Source: Deltaproteobacteria bacterium (lineage in GTDB: Bacteria > Myxococcota_A > Polyangia > Polyangiales > Ga0077539). Taken from it: a stretch of DNA of 64,000 bases. This document shows positions 41,109-49,150 of this stretch, in pieces; the first letter of the stretch is position 1; each line of letters begins with the position of its first letter. A model generated the notes under the pieces. The model did no database searches. It was given only the letters and a program-made list of their open reading frames with translations, and was not told where the DNA came from. Both the position numbers and the translations under genes were made by a program. Location: positions 1-64,000 of the forward strand of contig JACRDB010000097.1 in NCBI GenBank assembly GCA_016218725.1, given 5' to 3'.

Positions 41109-43046
41109 GTGGCACTGGCAGCGGCGGAACAAAGCAAGATCGGCTCGACCGTCGCCGGAAAGTACCGTCTGGAGCGCGTCCTCGGGCGCGGCGGGATGGG
41201 GGTGGTGTACGAGGCCGAGCACCTGGTGACCAACCGCAAGGTGGCCATCAAGGTGATGCACCCGGAGAACCAGGGCTCCGAGGCCGCGCGGCGTTTCATG
41301 AACGAGGCCAGCGCCGCCGGGAGGATCCAGCACCCCAACGTGGTGGAGGTCCTGGACGCCGGGCAGGACACCTCGGACGGGAGCCTGTTCATCGTCCTGG
41401 AGCTCCTCACGGGGATCGACCTGGCCACCTACCTCCTGCGCGCCGGGCACCTCTCACCGGGCGAGACGCTCACCGTGGCGCTGCAGGTGCTCCAGGCCCT
41501 GCACGTGGCGCATAAAGCCGGCGTGGTGCACCGGGACGTCAAGCCCGAGAACATCTTCCTGGCGCGCCAGGCGGGCGGCGAGACCCACGTCAAGATCGTG
41601 GATTTTGGCATCTCCAAGGCCATCAACCCGGAGAAGAACATCGCCCTGAGCGTGACCCAGTCCAACACCACCGTGGGCACGCCGCACTACATGTCCCCGG
41701 AGCAGGCCAAGGGCGAGCCCGTGGACCCCAGGGCGGACATCTGGGCCCTCGGGGTGGTGCTCTACGAGTGCCTGACGGGCCGCCTGCCCTTCGACGGGGA
41801 GAACTTCAACACGCAGATCGTGGCGGTGGTCACCGAGCCCCACGCCCCGGCCACGGAGCACGGCGTGGACCCGGAGCTGTCGGCCATCATTGACAAGTGC
41901 CTCCAGAAGGAGCGCACCCGGCGCTTCGGGGCCGCCTCGGAAATGACCGAGGCCCTCCAGCAGTACCTCGAGCGGCACTCCGAGCATGGCGTGCGCACCC
42001 CGCACCTGGGCGACGTGGACGGCCTCCACGCCGAGAGGGCGCTGCCGGGTGATCCCACGGCGCAGCTGGACGTCGGCATCCTGGCGTCGGACACCATCCA
42101 GCAGCTCCCGGTGTTCCCCGGGATGATCCCGCTGGACGAGGAGAACCAGGCCGACAACCTCCCGACGACCATCCGCGCGGTGGTGCGTGACGGCTCGGCC
42201 CCGCTGCCTCTTTCCCAGCGCCCGGGCGCGCGGTCCAGCTTCCCCCCCGGCGTTTTAGACCCGCCGCAGGTGGACCGCTCGCTCTTCGATACGCGCATGA
42301 CCCTCACCCCGAAGCGCACCGCGGCCCTCGGGGTGCTGATGCTCCTCTTCGCGCTGGGGGTGGGCGTGGCCATCGCGCTCTTCACCTGGTACCGCCGGAG
42401 CGTCACCACCGAGGACGTCGCCCAGCGCTCGGTCACCACCCTGCGCTTCGTGGGCAGGCGCCCCGGGGCGCGCGCCCTGGTGGACAACACGCCCTTCTAT
42501 TCAGACACGGCCATCGTCCGGAGGAACACCACCCCGGTCACCGTGCGCATCGAGGCCCCGGGCTTCCTCCCGCTGGACTTCACCCTCGTCCCGGACCGCG
42601 ACCAGAACGTCGCCCTGCCTCCCATGCAGGCCGTCCCACCTCCCCCTGCACCGCCGCCCGTTCCCCTACGTCGCCCACCTCCCCCTACGGTGACGCAGAG
42701 CCCCACACCTACACCTACCCCTACGGTCTCCGCGGTGGTGGCTCCCAGGGCGTCCACGGACGCGGGGGTGAGGGCGCCATCGTCCGCGGGCAACGGGGGT
42801 GGGAGGCCGAGTCCTCGGAGCAGCGGCACGGGGGTGGGGTACCTGTCCGTGGGGCTGGCGCCGGGGGCGCCGAACATGGCGCCGTGCCAGGTGTACGTAG
42901 ACGGCAGGGCCTTTGGGAGCACGCCGGTGATCGGCCGGGCGCTCCCTCCCGGGCCGCATCGGGTGCGCTGCGAGCGTCCGGGCTCCAGGCCGATGGAGCA
43001 GACCGTGAGGGTGACCTCCGGGGACACGACCACCACGCGGTTCTAG
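41109..43046 (+). CDS. Transmembrane Ser/Thr protein kinase with PEGA-like tail
   Basis: 645 aa. Kinase domain about residues 18-285: 'LGRGGMGVVYEAEH', 'VAIKVMHPE', 'HRDVKPENIFLA', 'DFGISKA', 'YMSPEQAKGE'. Linker, then one transmembrane helix ('AALGVLMLLFALGVGVAIALF', about 404-424). The outer part has two PEGA-like segments: 'FVGRRPGARALVDNTPFYSDTAIVRRNTTPVTVRIEAPGF', and at the C-terminus 'CQVYVDGRAFGSTPVIGRALPPGPHRVRCERPG'. A Pro/Thr hinge separates them. Start is GTG 41109 with a modest AAGGG about 10 nt upstream. Likely a receptor-type kinase. Confidence 0.9.
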   Translation: MALAAAEQSKIGSTVAGKYRLERVLGRGGMGVVYEAEHLVTNRKVAIKVMHPENQGSEAARRFMNEASAAGRIQHPNVVEVLDAGQDTSDGSLFIVLELLTGIDLATYLLRAGHLSPGETLTVALQVLQALHVAHKAGVVHRDVKPENIFLARQAGGETHVKIVDFGISKAINPEKNIALSVTQSNTTVGTPHYMSPEQAKGEPVDPRADIWALGVVLYECLTGRLPFDGENFNTQIVAVVTEPHAPATEHGVDPELSAIIDKCLQKERTRRFGAASEMTEALQQYLERHSEHGVRTPHLGDVDGLHAERALPGDPTAQLDVGILASDTIQQLPVFPGMIPLDEENQADNLPTTIRAVVRDGSAPLPLSQRPGARSSFPPGVLDPPQVDRSLFDTRMTLTPKRTAALGVLMLLFALGVGVAIALFTWYRRSVTTEDVAQRSVTTLRFVGRRPGARALVDNTPFYSDTAIVRRNTTPVTVRIEAPGFLPLDFTLVPDRDQNVALPPMQAVPPPPAPPPVPLRRPPPPTVTQSPTPTPTPTVSAVVAPRASTDAGVRAPSSAGNGGGRPSPRSSGTGVGYLSVGLAPGAPNMAPCQVYVDGRAFGSTPVIGRALPPGPHRVRCERPGSRPMEQTVRVTSGDTTTTRF

Positions 43047-43115
43047 GGGCGCTCGGTCCCCTTGTGGGGGCCCGGGCGTGGTACAACGCGCGCCGTCTCA
43101 AGGAGGAACAGAGTC

Positions 43116-43751
43116 ATGACCCATCATCACGCCCATGGCTGGGAGGCGTCCTACGACGCCGTCGCGTTCACCGTGGATGCCCTCCAGGCGCACCCTTCGG
43201 ACCACGCCCTCGCGCGGCTCGCCACCCGGATCGGGGGTCTCCTGGAGGACTGGGAGTCCATTGACGCCGCGGGGCGCGGGCTGCGCCGGGCGGCGCTGCG
43301 CTCGTCGGCCCAGTGCCGCGCCGCGGACGGGAGCCTGGACGCGGCGCTGGGGGCCTTCGCCACGGCGCTCCTGGCGCACGTCGGCGGGGACACCGGCGCG
43401 TCGCTGTACCAGAAGTTCTTCAACGAGCCCCACGAGGACATCATCGCCATGGGGCTCGACAGCGAGGTGCCGCTGGTGACCCTGGTGGTGTCGCTGCTGG
43501 ACAGCCTGCCGGAGCTCACGGACGCGCTCAAGGCCCACACGGCGCCCTTGCGGGACGCGCTCCGGCTCGCAAACGGCGCCCTGGCCAACCGCTCGGACGC
43601 CCTGGCGGACCTCGGGCGTCACGGCGCCCGGGTGGAGGCGTGGCAGGAGACCGCCCACAGCAGCCTCGGGAGCACCCGCAAGGCCCTGGGGCGCCTGGCC
43701 CACGAGCGCAAGCTCCCGGAGCACTGGGTGGCGAGCTTCTTCCACGGTTGA
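43116..43751 (+). CDS. Hypothetical helical protein
   Basis: 211-aa cytosolic protein without signal peptide, predicted almost all helical. Starts His-rich ('MTHHHAHGW'). Contains 'ALYQKFF'-like and 'PHEDIIAMGLDSEVPLVTLVVSLLDSLPELTDALKAH' blocks that look conserved but that I cannot assign. ATG 43116 has an excellent AAGGAGG ribosome site. 69 bp after the PEGA kinase in the same direction, so possibly co-expressed with it. Confidence 0.7.
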   Translation: MTHHHAHGWEASYDAVAFTVDALQAHPSDHALARLATRIGGLLEDWESIDAAGRGLRRAALRSSAQCRAADGSLDAALGAFATALLAHVGGDTGASLYQKFFNEPHEDIIAMGLDSEVPLVTLVVSLLDSLPELTDALKAHTAPLRDALRLANGALANRSDALADLGRHGARVEAWQETAHSSLGSTRKALGRLAHERKLPEHWVASFFHG

Positions 43752-43758
43752 TCGCGCG

Positions 43759-44868
43759 TCACCCGGGGAGTCGTACCTCCACCCGGAGCCCTCCCAACGC
43801 GGCGCGGCCGAAGCGCAGCGAGCCCTGGTGCCTCGCCACGATGGCCTGGGCGATGGACAACCCCAGCCCGTGCCCGCCGGTGCGCCGGTCGCGGCTCGGG
43901 TCCGCGCGGTAGAGGCGCTCTCCAAGGCGCTCCAGGGCCTCGTCGGGGACGCCCGGGCCGCTGTCCTCCACCACGAAGCCCGTGGCGCCCTCGGCCTCCA
44001 GCAGTGACACCCGGATGGTGCCCGCGGAGGGCGTGTACCTCCGGGCGTTGCCCAGGAGGTTGTTGAGCACCTGGTCCATGCGCACGGGGTCCACCTCGGC
44101 GGGGGCCTCGCGGTCCGCCAGCACCTCCACCGTGGGGCAGGGCCGCTCGCCGGGGGTGGCCTCGAGCCTCACCGCGGCGCGGCGCAGGAGCCCGGAGAGG
44201 TCCACGCGCTCGCGGACGAAGGGCACGTCGGGGTCGTCCAGGTGGGCCAGGTCGCGCACGTCGGCGATGAGCCGCTCGAGCCTGGAGGCCTCCTGCTCCA
44301 GGGCCTCCATGCGCCGCTGGCGGTCCTCCGGCGGGCAGAGCGAGGGGCTGGCGAGCGTGTCCACGAGGCCCAGGATGGCGGACGTGGGCGTGGCGAGCTC
44401 GTGGGCCAGGTCCGCGAAGAGCCTCCGGCGCTGGGCGTCGGCGTGGGCCAGGCGCTTGTGGGCGCCCGAGAGCGCGAGCTGCATCTCCTCGAAGGCATGC
44501 TGCACCTCCTCCAGGTCCGTGTCCGGGGGCCTCGGGAGGCGCGCTTGATGGTCACCCTGGGCTACGCGCTGGATGCCCTCGGTGAGCACCTTCACCCTCC
44601 TGCGCACGACGGTGCTTAGCACAAAGCCCCCCACGAGCGCGCCCACCACGGCGGGCACGGTCATGGCGAGGAAGACCCTCGGGCGCACGCGCTGGGCCAC
44701 GGGGCTCCGGGGGCCCACCTCCACGCCCTGGGCGCCGAGGTACGCGAGCTCCCGCCGGAGCGCCGCGCGCACGAGCAGCGCCTGCACCAGCGCGCAGGAG
44801 AGCAGCACCGTGCCCACCAGGAGCGTGGTCTTGAAGGACACCGTGGTCCCTGGGAAGAGGGCCCTCAC
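43759..44868 (-). CDS. Sensor histidine kinase
   Basis: 369 aa. Transmembrane helix near the N-terminus ('TLLVGTVLLSCALVQALLV'), a short outer loop, and a second helix ('VFLAMTVPAVVGALVGGFVLS'). HAMP-like segment, H-box 'FADLAHELATPTSAILG' (His about residue 160), N-box 'VLNNLLGNARRYTPS', 'VVEDSGPGVPDEAL' and 'GGHGLGLSIAQAIVARHQG'. All catalytic motifs are intact. GTG 44868 overlaps the response-regulator stop (GTGA), so the pair is coupled. The outer loop of about 30 residues is too short for a classic sensor domain. Confidence 0.92.
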   Translation of the reverse strand: MRALFPGTTVSFKTTLLVGTVLLSCALVQALLVRAALRRELAYLGAQGVEVGPRSPVAQRVRPRVFLAMTVPAVVGALVGGFVLSTVVRRRVKVLTEGIQRVAQGDHQARLPRPPDTDLEEVQHAFEEMQLALSGAHKRLAHADAQRRRLFADLAHELATPTSAILGLVDTLASPSLCPPEDRQRRMEALEQEASRLERLIADVRDLAHLDDPDVPFVRERVDLSGLLRRAAVRLEATPGERPCPTVEVLADREAPAEVDPVRMDQVLNNLLGNARRYTPSAGTIRVSLLEAEGATGFVVEDSGPGVPDEALERLGERLYRADPSRDRRTGGHGLGLSIAQAIVARHQGSLRFGRAALGGLRVEVRLPG

Positions 44869-45599
44869 GGCGCGGGCGTGACGAAGCGGTAGCCCGTGCC
44901 GTGCGCCGTCTGGATGGGCGTGGGGTCGAGCCCGGCGCCTTCGAGCTTGCGGCGCACGCGGGTGACGTGGCAGTCCACGTTGCGGGCGTAGCCCTCGTGG
45001 GTGGTGTCGAACACCTCCTGGAGGAGCTGGGCGCGGGAGTACACCCGGTCGGGCGTACGGGCCAGGACCCGCAGGAGCTCGAACTCGGTGACCGTGAGGC
45101 GCAGGGCGACGCCTCGCACCGAGACCTTGCGCGCCGCGAGGTCCACGGTGAGGGGGCCCCGCACCAGGACCTCCGCGGGTTGAAGCGCGCCGGGCGGCGG
45201 GAGGTCCGCGGGGCGCAGGCGCCGCAGGAGGGCCTTGACGCGGGCGACGATCTCCCTGGGGCGGCATGGCTTGATCACGTAGTCATCGGCGCCGACCTCC
45301 AGGCCGAGGAGCACGTCCACCTCGGCGGAGCGGGCGGTGACCATCACCACGCCGGGGGAGGGCGAGAAGCGCGCCCGCAGCGCGGCGCACACCTCCAGCC
45401 CCGAGCGCCCGGGGAGCATGACGTCCAGCACCGCCACGTCGGGGCGCTGGAGGTCGCAAAGCCGTAGGGCCTCGTCGCCGTCGTCCGTGGCGCGCACGGT
45501 CCAGCCCTCGGCGGAGAGGTGCAGCGCCAGGGTCTCCCGCAGCGAAGGGTCGTCCTCCACGAGGAGCACATCGAGGGCGGTGGTAGCAGTGGGGCCCAC
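44865..45599 (-). CDS. OmpR-family response regulator
   Basis: 244 aa. Receiver domain: 'DVLLVEDDPSLRETLALHL', phospho-acceptor in 'DVAVLDVMLPGRSGLEV', 'VMVTARS', and Lys in 'ADDYVIKPCRPREIVARV'. Then a winged-helix DNA-binding domain: 'LTVTEFELLRVLARTPDRVYSRAQLLQEVF' and 'VTRVRRKLE...IQTAHGTGYRFV'. I chose GTG 45599, just before the receiver. A TTG at 45695 would add a peptide encoded by an AT-rich palindromic promoter region and is unlikely. Partner of the histidine kinase that follows. Confidence 0.92.
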   Translation of the reverse strand: MGPTATTALDVLLVEDDPSLRETLALHLSAEGWTVRATDDGDEALRLCDLQRPDVAVLDVMLPGRSGLEVCAALRARFSPSPGVVMVTARSAEVDVLLGLEVGADDYVIKPCRPREIVARVKALLRRLRPADLPPPGALQPAEVLVRGPLTVDLAARKVSVRGVALRLTVTEFELLRVLARTPDRVYSRAQLLQEVFDTTHEGYARNVDCHVTRVRRKLEGAGLDPTPIQTAHGTGYRFVTPAP

Positions 45600-45679
45600 G
45601 CTGGAGAGCGTGAGCCCGGAGGAAGGTCCCCGGCAAGGGGTAGGACGCCGACACAACAGGGATGCAACATCGGTCGGCA

Positions 45680-45726
45680 GGACCGTTATATACAAATATA
45701 CGTATATGGTTATGGAGTTATGTAAG
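45680..45726. promoter_or_regulatory. AT-rich island with palindrome before the two-component operon
   Basis: A sharply AT-rich patch in an otherwise GC-rich window. It contains the perfect 12-bp palindrome ATATACGTATAT at 45696-45707, flanked by other TATA/TTATAT stretches. It lies about 100 bp before the response-regulator start and 30-80 bp after the stop of the PD-(D/E)XK-like gene. Probably promoter plus operator; self-binding by the response regulator is a guess. Confidence 0.55.
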
Positions 45727-45758
45727 CACGACTGGGGGAGGAGTTCTCCCCGCGGCGG

Positions 45759-46727
45759 TCAGCCGTCGGCGAGGAGGTCGCGGGCCGACGAGGCTGTGAG
45801 GGCAGCGCGCAGCCAGGCATCGAGGCGGGTGAGGTCCTGGCAGGCGAGCACGGTGGCGGCCTGGGCGTCGGTGACCGCGAGGCCGCGCGCGCGCAGCACC
45901 GCGAGGACGGCCTCGGCCTTGCCTTCGAGCTTGCCTTCGAGCTTGCCTTCGAGCTTGCCTTCGAGCTTGCCCTCGAGTTTGCCTTCGAGCTTGCCTTCGA
46001 GCTTGCCTTCGTCCTTTCCGAGGGCGTAGTGGTGCCTGGCGAAGTCGCTCTGGTACTGATAGGTGATGGCGCGCATGTTGGCCTCCAGGCTTTTGCGAGT
46101 GTCGTCGTCGAGCGCGGCCCAGACGATGTCATGGTACAGCCGCGCCCGCGGCGCGTCGAGGGAATGGATGGCCTGCAGGGCGGCCTCCACGATGGCGACG
46201 GCGCCCGGGCTGCGGGCGTGGGCGAGCACCGAGAGCACGGCGAGCTCGGGGGACCGCCGGGCGTCGTCGGGCGCGGTGACGCGCGGGACGTCGCCGGGCC
46301 CCAGCACCACGGGCGCGACGGGGAAACCCGGGAAGAGGTCGGTGATGGGCCGGCAGCACCAGGCTGCGGTGTCGTCGTCGAAGGAGAGGACGACGAGGGC
46401 CGTGGGGACGCGGTGGCGAGCGCGGAGCGTGGCGGCGTAGAGGGGCCAGGAGTAGGGCTTGTCCCGGTCCTTGTGGAGCTGCACCTCGACGATGACCAGA
46501 CCCACGAGCGCCTCGGCGAGGGAGAGGAGCAGCACGAGGTCGGCCTCGTGGGTGACGGTGACGCTCCGCCCGTCGGCGCCGTCCACGAGCTGCCGGAGCG
46601 TGCCATCGCTCAGCGTGGCGCGGTCGTGCGCGGGGAGCGTGAGACCCGCGGCGGGGAGGAGCTCGAGCACCGCCGTGGGGGCGTTGCGCAGGACCAGCAG
46701 CGGCCCGTCGTGGAGGATCGTCGGCAC
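45759..46727 (-). CDS. PD-(D/E)XK nuclease-like (Rpn-like) protein with KLEG repeats
   Basis: 322 aa. The N-terminal domain looks like the Rpn/transposase-31-type PD-(D/E)XK fold: a first acidic residue ('HEADLVLLLS'), then 'GLVIVEVQLHKDRDKPYSWPLYAATLRARH', where ExQ replaces ExK. A helical middle follows, then seven tandem KLEG tetrapeptides (about residues 241-268, encoded by a 12-bp repeat), and a helical tail. Similar proteins are multicopy in large myxobacterial genomes (from memory), where the KLEG tract often varies in length. Nuclease activity is unproven given the ExQ change. Start is GTG 46727. Confidence 0.65.
   Translation of the reverse strand: MPTILHDGPLLVLRNAPTAVLELLPAAGLTLPAHDRATLSDGTLRQLVDGADGRSVTVTHEADLVLLLSLAEALVGLVIVEVQLHKDRDKPYSWPLYAATLRARHRVPTALVVLSFDDDTAAWCCRPITDLFPGFPVAPVVLGPGDVPRVTAPDDARRSPELAVLSVLAHARSPGAVAIVEAALQAIHSLDAPRARLYHDIVWAALDDDTRKSLEANMRAITYQYQSDFARHHYALGKDEGKLEGKLEGKLEGKLEGKLEGKLEGKLEGKAEAVLAVLRARGLAVTDAQAATVLACQDLTRLDAWLRAALTASSARDLLADG
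45918..46012. repeat. 12-bp tandem repeat encoding KLEG
   Basis: About seven copies of CTTGCCTTCGAG (plus strand), with a single variant copy near 45970-45982. In frame with the gene, so copy-number change alters the protein by four residues per unit. Confidence 0.85.
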
Positions 46728-46900
46728 GGCGAGCGCTCTAAAGCACGCCCGGTGCCAGACAGCGACCCGAATGATTTCGCGGAGTTACGACCCGTGGGGT
46801 GGCGCAGTCGGGTGGCGGACTGGCGGCGGGTGGCGGCGGTCTGCCGTGTGCAGGCTCCCGCCCGCGCGCCGGGTCGGTCGGAGTCGACTGCCCAGGCGCA

Positions 46901-48403
46901 TCAAGGCTCCGTGACCGTGGCGACCACAAGCTCGCGGCCCACCACCGCGGCGATGGTGGTTGCGTCGAGCCATGCCACGGCGCGGAAGAGCCCCCGCGGG
47001 AATTCTCCCCCGGGTGGGTTCAGGAGCACCGAGGCGCCGCCGCGGCGGGACATCCTCCACAGGTCGAAGTTGCTGGTCACCAGGACGCTCGCCCCGTCGG
47101 GCGAGGCCACCATCCCCGGCGGAGGCTCCGCGGTCCAGGGCCTCGGCGTCGCCGTCAGCGTGTGCGTGCAACGCGCCGGGAGCGCGTACTCGAAGAGCCT
47201 CGGGCCCCGCGCGAGGAGCACCGTGGCGGTGCCCGCTTCGTCCATGGCCGGCGCCAGGGCGAGCACCCGGGGCCCCAGCGGGTCGAGCGGCGAGGGCCCC
47301 GCCTCGCAGCCCGGGAGGGCCTCGTCGTCGCGGCGCAGGAGCACCTGGCACCGCCGGTGCCCGAGGCTCCAGCGCAGGAGGTCACCCTCGCAACCACGGG
47401 TGCTGTCCAGCACGCGCCAGGGGCCGCTCTCCAGCGGGTCCCGGGGGGCCGCCCCGTCCGTGCGGGCGCGCAGGTCCACCGCCACGACAACATCTCCCGC
47501 GCGCTCCAGCGTGAGCGATCGCCCAGGAGGAGCGGGCGAGCGCGCCGTCACCGTCACCACCACCGCGCTCTGGAGGAGCGCGCCGAGCTCCTGGTCGTAG
47601 CGTACGGCGTCCGTCGCGCAGCCGCCGAAGGGGTGGGCCAGCGCGGCCCTCCACAGGAGCGGCGCCCACACCGGGGCGTACACCTCCAGCGACCCGGTTC
47701 GGCGGCTGTGGCGCCCGGCGCCACGGCACCGGTGCACCAGCGAACCCACGTGGGTCTGGAGCCCAAGGCCCACCAGGACGTCCACCACGGTGGTCTCGTC
47801 CTCGGGGCCCCGAGACACCGTCGCGCGCAGGAGCACCCCGGGGCCAAACTCGCTGAACTCCACGCCCTGGAGCGATGCCCCGTCGCCCCCGAAGGCCCCC
47901 AGCGGGCGCGACGCCACGAAGCGACCCGCCCTCGCAGCGCTCGGCTCCAGCGTGCGCTCCGCGCTCAGGCGCACCGCCACCGCCAGCCTCGGGAGCTCCC
48001 CGTGAGAGGCGGCCGGGCACCGCGCTGGATCGTCGCAGACTGCGCCGTCCCTCCAGTCCACCGCCACCACCACGTCCGCCAGGCCGTCGCCGTCGAGGTC
48101 CGGGGCGTCCTCCCAGCGCGAGCGCTCCAGGGTCTCTCCCCAGCGCGCCACCGGGAGCCGGTCCCAGTGAGACGGCCACGGGGGCCTGAGCGCCACGGGC
48201 TCCGTCGGCGCGTCCGAGACGTCCGCAAGAGGCGCCGTGTCCGCAGGGACATCACCCAGGGTGACCACCACGGAGTCTCCCGCGGTGACCTCGGCCCTCG
48301 GGGCGTCCGCCCCCCCGTCGCGTCCCGAGGGAGACACCGGCTGTGTCCGACAGGCCACGGCCAGGAGCCAGAACGCCAGCATTCTCAAGGTCTCTCGCGC
48401 CAT
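46901..48403 (-). CDS. Hypothetical lipoprotein with one VCBS-like loop
   Basis: 500-aa exported protein. 'RMLAFWLLAVAC' gives a lipobox-like Cys. An Asp/Ala/Pro linker follows, then a calcium-loop-like 'DAPDLDGDGLADVVVAVDWRDG' near residue 95. The rest is beta-rich with many cysteines and ends in propeller-like stretches ('LLARGPRLFEYAL', 'NFDLWRMSRRGG'). Distantly reminiscent of the CRTAC1-type set, but no ASPIC/UnbV domain is seen. Start ATG 48403 is chosen for the signal peptide; ATG 48430 and ATG 48382 are possible. Function unknown. Confidence 0.72.
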   Translation of the reverse strand: MARETLRMLAFWLLAVACRTQPVSPSGRDGGADAPRAEVTAGDSVVVTLGDVPADTAPLADVSDAPTEPVALRPPWPSHWDRLPVARWGETLERSRWEDAPDLDGDGLADVVVAVDWRDGAVCDDPARCPAASHGELPRLAVAVRLSAERTLEPSAARAGRFVASRPLGAFGGDGASLQGVEFSEFGPGVLLRATVSRGPEDETTVVDVLVGLGLQTHVGSLVHRCRGAGRHSRRTGSLEVYAPVWAPLLWRAALAHPFGGCATDAVRYDQELGALLQSAVVVTVTARSPAPPGRSLTLERAGDVVVAVDLRARTDGAAPRDPLESGPWRVLDSTRGCEGDLLRWSLGHRRCQVLLRRDDEALPGCEAGPSPLDPLGPRVLALAPAMDEAGTATVLLARGPRLFEYALPARCTHTLTATPRPWTAEPPPGMVASPDGASVLVTSNFDLWRMSRRGGASVLLNPPGGEFPRGLFRAVAWLDATTIAAVVGRELVVATVTEP

Positions 48404-48442
48404 CGACCCGGGTGCCCTCGCACCCTCCATACCACCCCTCGA

Positions 48443-49150
48443 TCAGTCGTAGCGCTCCGTGTGGATCCTCTCGCGCGGAAACCCGAGAGCCTCCTTCAGC
48501 ACCCTCCGGGCCTCCTTGATCATCCCCGTGAGACCACACACGTACGCGTCGCACAGCCCCAGCTCGGACACCAGCGCCGGGAAATGCGTCTGGACATATC
48601 CTGTCCTCCCAGCCCAGGCCCCCGCTGGGCGCGACAGGGTGGGCTCGAAGCGCACGTTGGGGTGGGTCCTGGCGAGGCCCTGGAGCTCCTCGCGGTAGAG
48701 CAGGTCTTCCTCCGTGCGCACCCCGAGGAGGAGCGTAAAGCGCGTCGGGTCCCCCGCGGCGAGGCGCGCCCGGAGCATGGACCGGAGGGGGCACAGCCCC
48801 GTGCCCGTGGCCACCAGGAGCACCGGCCTCGGGAGCGGGTCGGGCATGGTGAAGAAGCCCTGGGCGTGGGTGATGGTGAGCGAGTCCCCTACCTTCAACG
48901 CATGGAGAAAAGCGCTGCCGGGGCCTCCCTCCACGCGGGTCACGGCCAGCTCGAAGCAGCCGTCCTCCCGGGGCTCCGAGGCGATGGAGTAGGACCGCGC
49001 CAGGGGGTCCGGGTGGCCCTCCCGAGGCATCCGTAGGGACACCCACTGCCCGGGCACGAAGCTGAACCCGGGGCCCGGATCCAGGGTGAGCTCTCGCACC
49101 CAGGGGGTGAGGTCCCTCGCCGCGCGAAGGGTGGCCGTGCGGAAGGGCAT
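48443..49150 (-). CDS. Ferredoxin/flavodoxin-NADP reductase-type flavoprotein
   Basis: 235 aa of the FNR superfamily. FAD-binding 'LARSYSIASEP' (about residues 50-60) and 'VTRVEGGPGSAFLHALKVGD', then the NAD(P) domain 'LVATGTGLCPLRSMLRARL' and 'LLGVRTEEDLLYREEL', and C-terminal 'CDAYVCGLTGMIKEARRVL' with the conserved CG. It could be a ferredoxin-NADP reductase (Fpr) or a flavin reductase; the final Tyr in 'HTERYD' fits the former loosely. ATG 49150 overlaps the protease stop (TGATG), an unexpected coupling of a cytosolic flavoprotein to an exported protease. Confidence 0.85.
   Translation of the reverse strand: MPFRTATLRAARDLTPWVRELTLDPGPGFSFVPGQWVSLRMPREGHPDPLARSYSIASEPREDGCFELAVTRVEGGPGSAFLHALKVGDSLTITHAQGFFTMPDPLPRPVLLVATGTGLCPLRSMLRARLAAGDPTRFTLLLGVRTEEDLLYREELQGLARTHPNVRFEPTLSRPAGAWAGRTGYVQTHFPALVSELGLCDAYVCGLTGMIKEARRVLKEALGFPRERIHTERYD

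Noticed and set aside
42660..42730. CCTACACCTAC-type repeats in the PEGA kinase gene as a relative of the GTAGGTG repeats
   Set aside because: They encode a Pro/Thr hinge in frame and are irregularly spaced, so codon usage in a Thr-Pro tract explains them.
45600..45695. TTG-started extension of the response regulator
   Set aside because: The extra residues would be encoded by an AT-rich palindromic promoter region, and the receiver fold begins right after GTG 45599.
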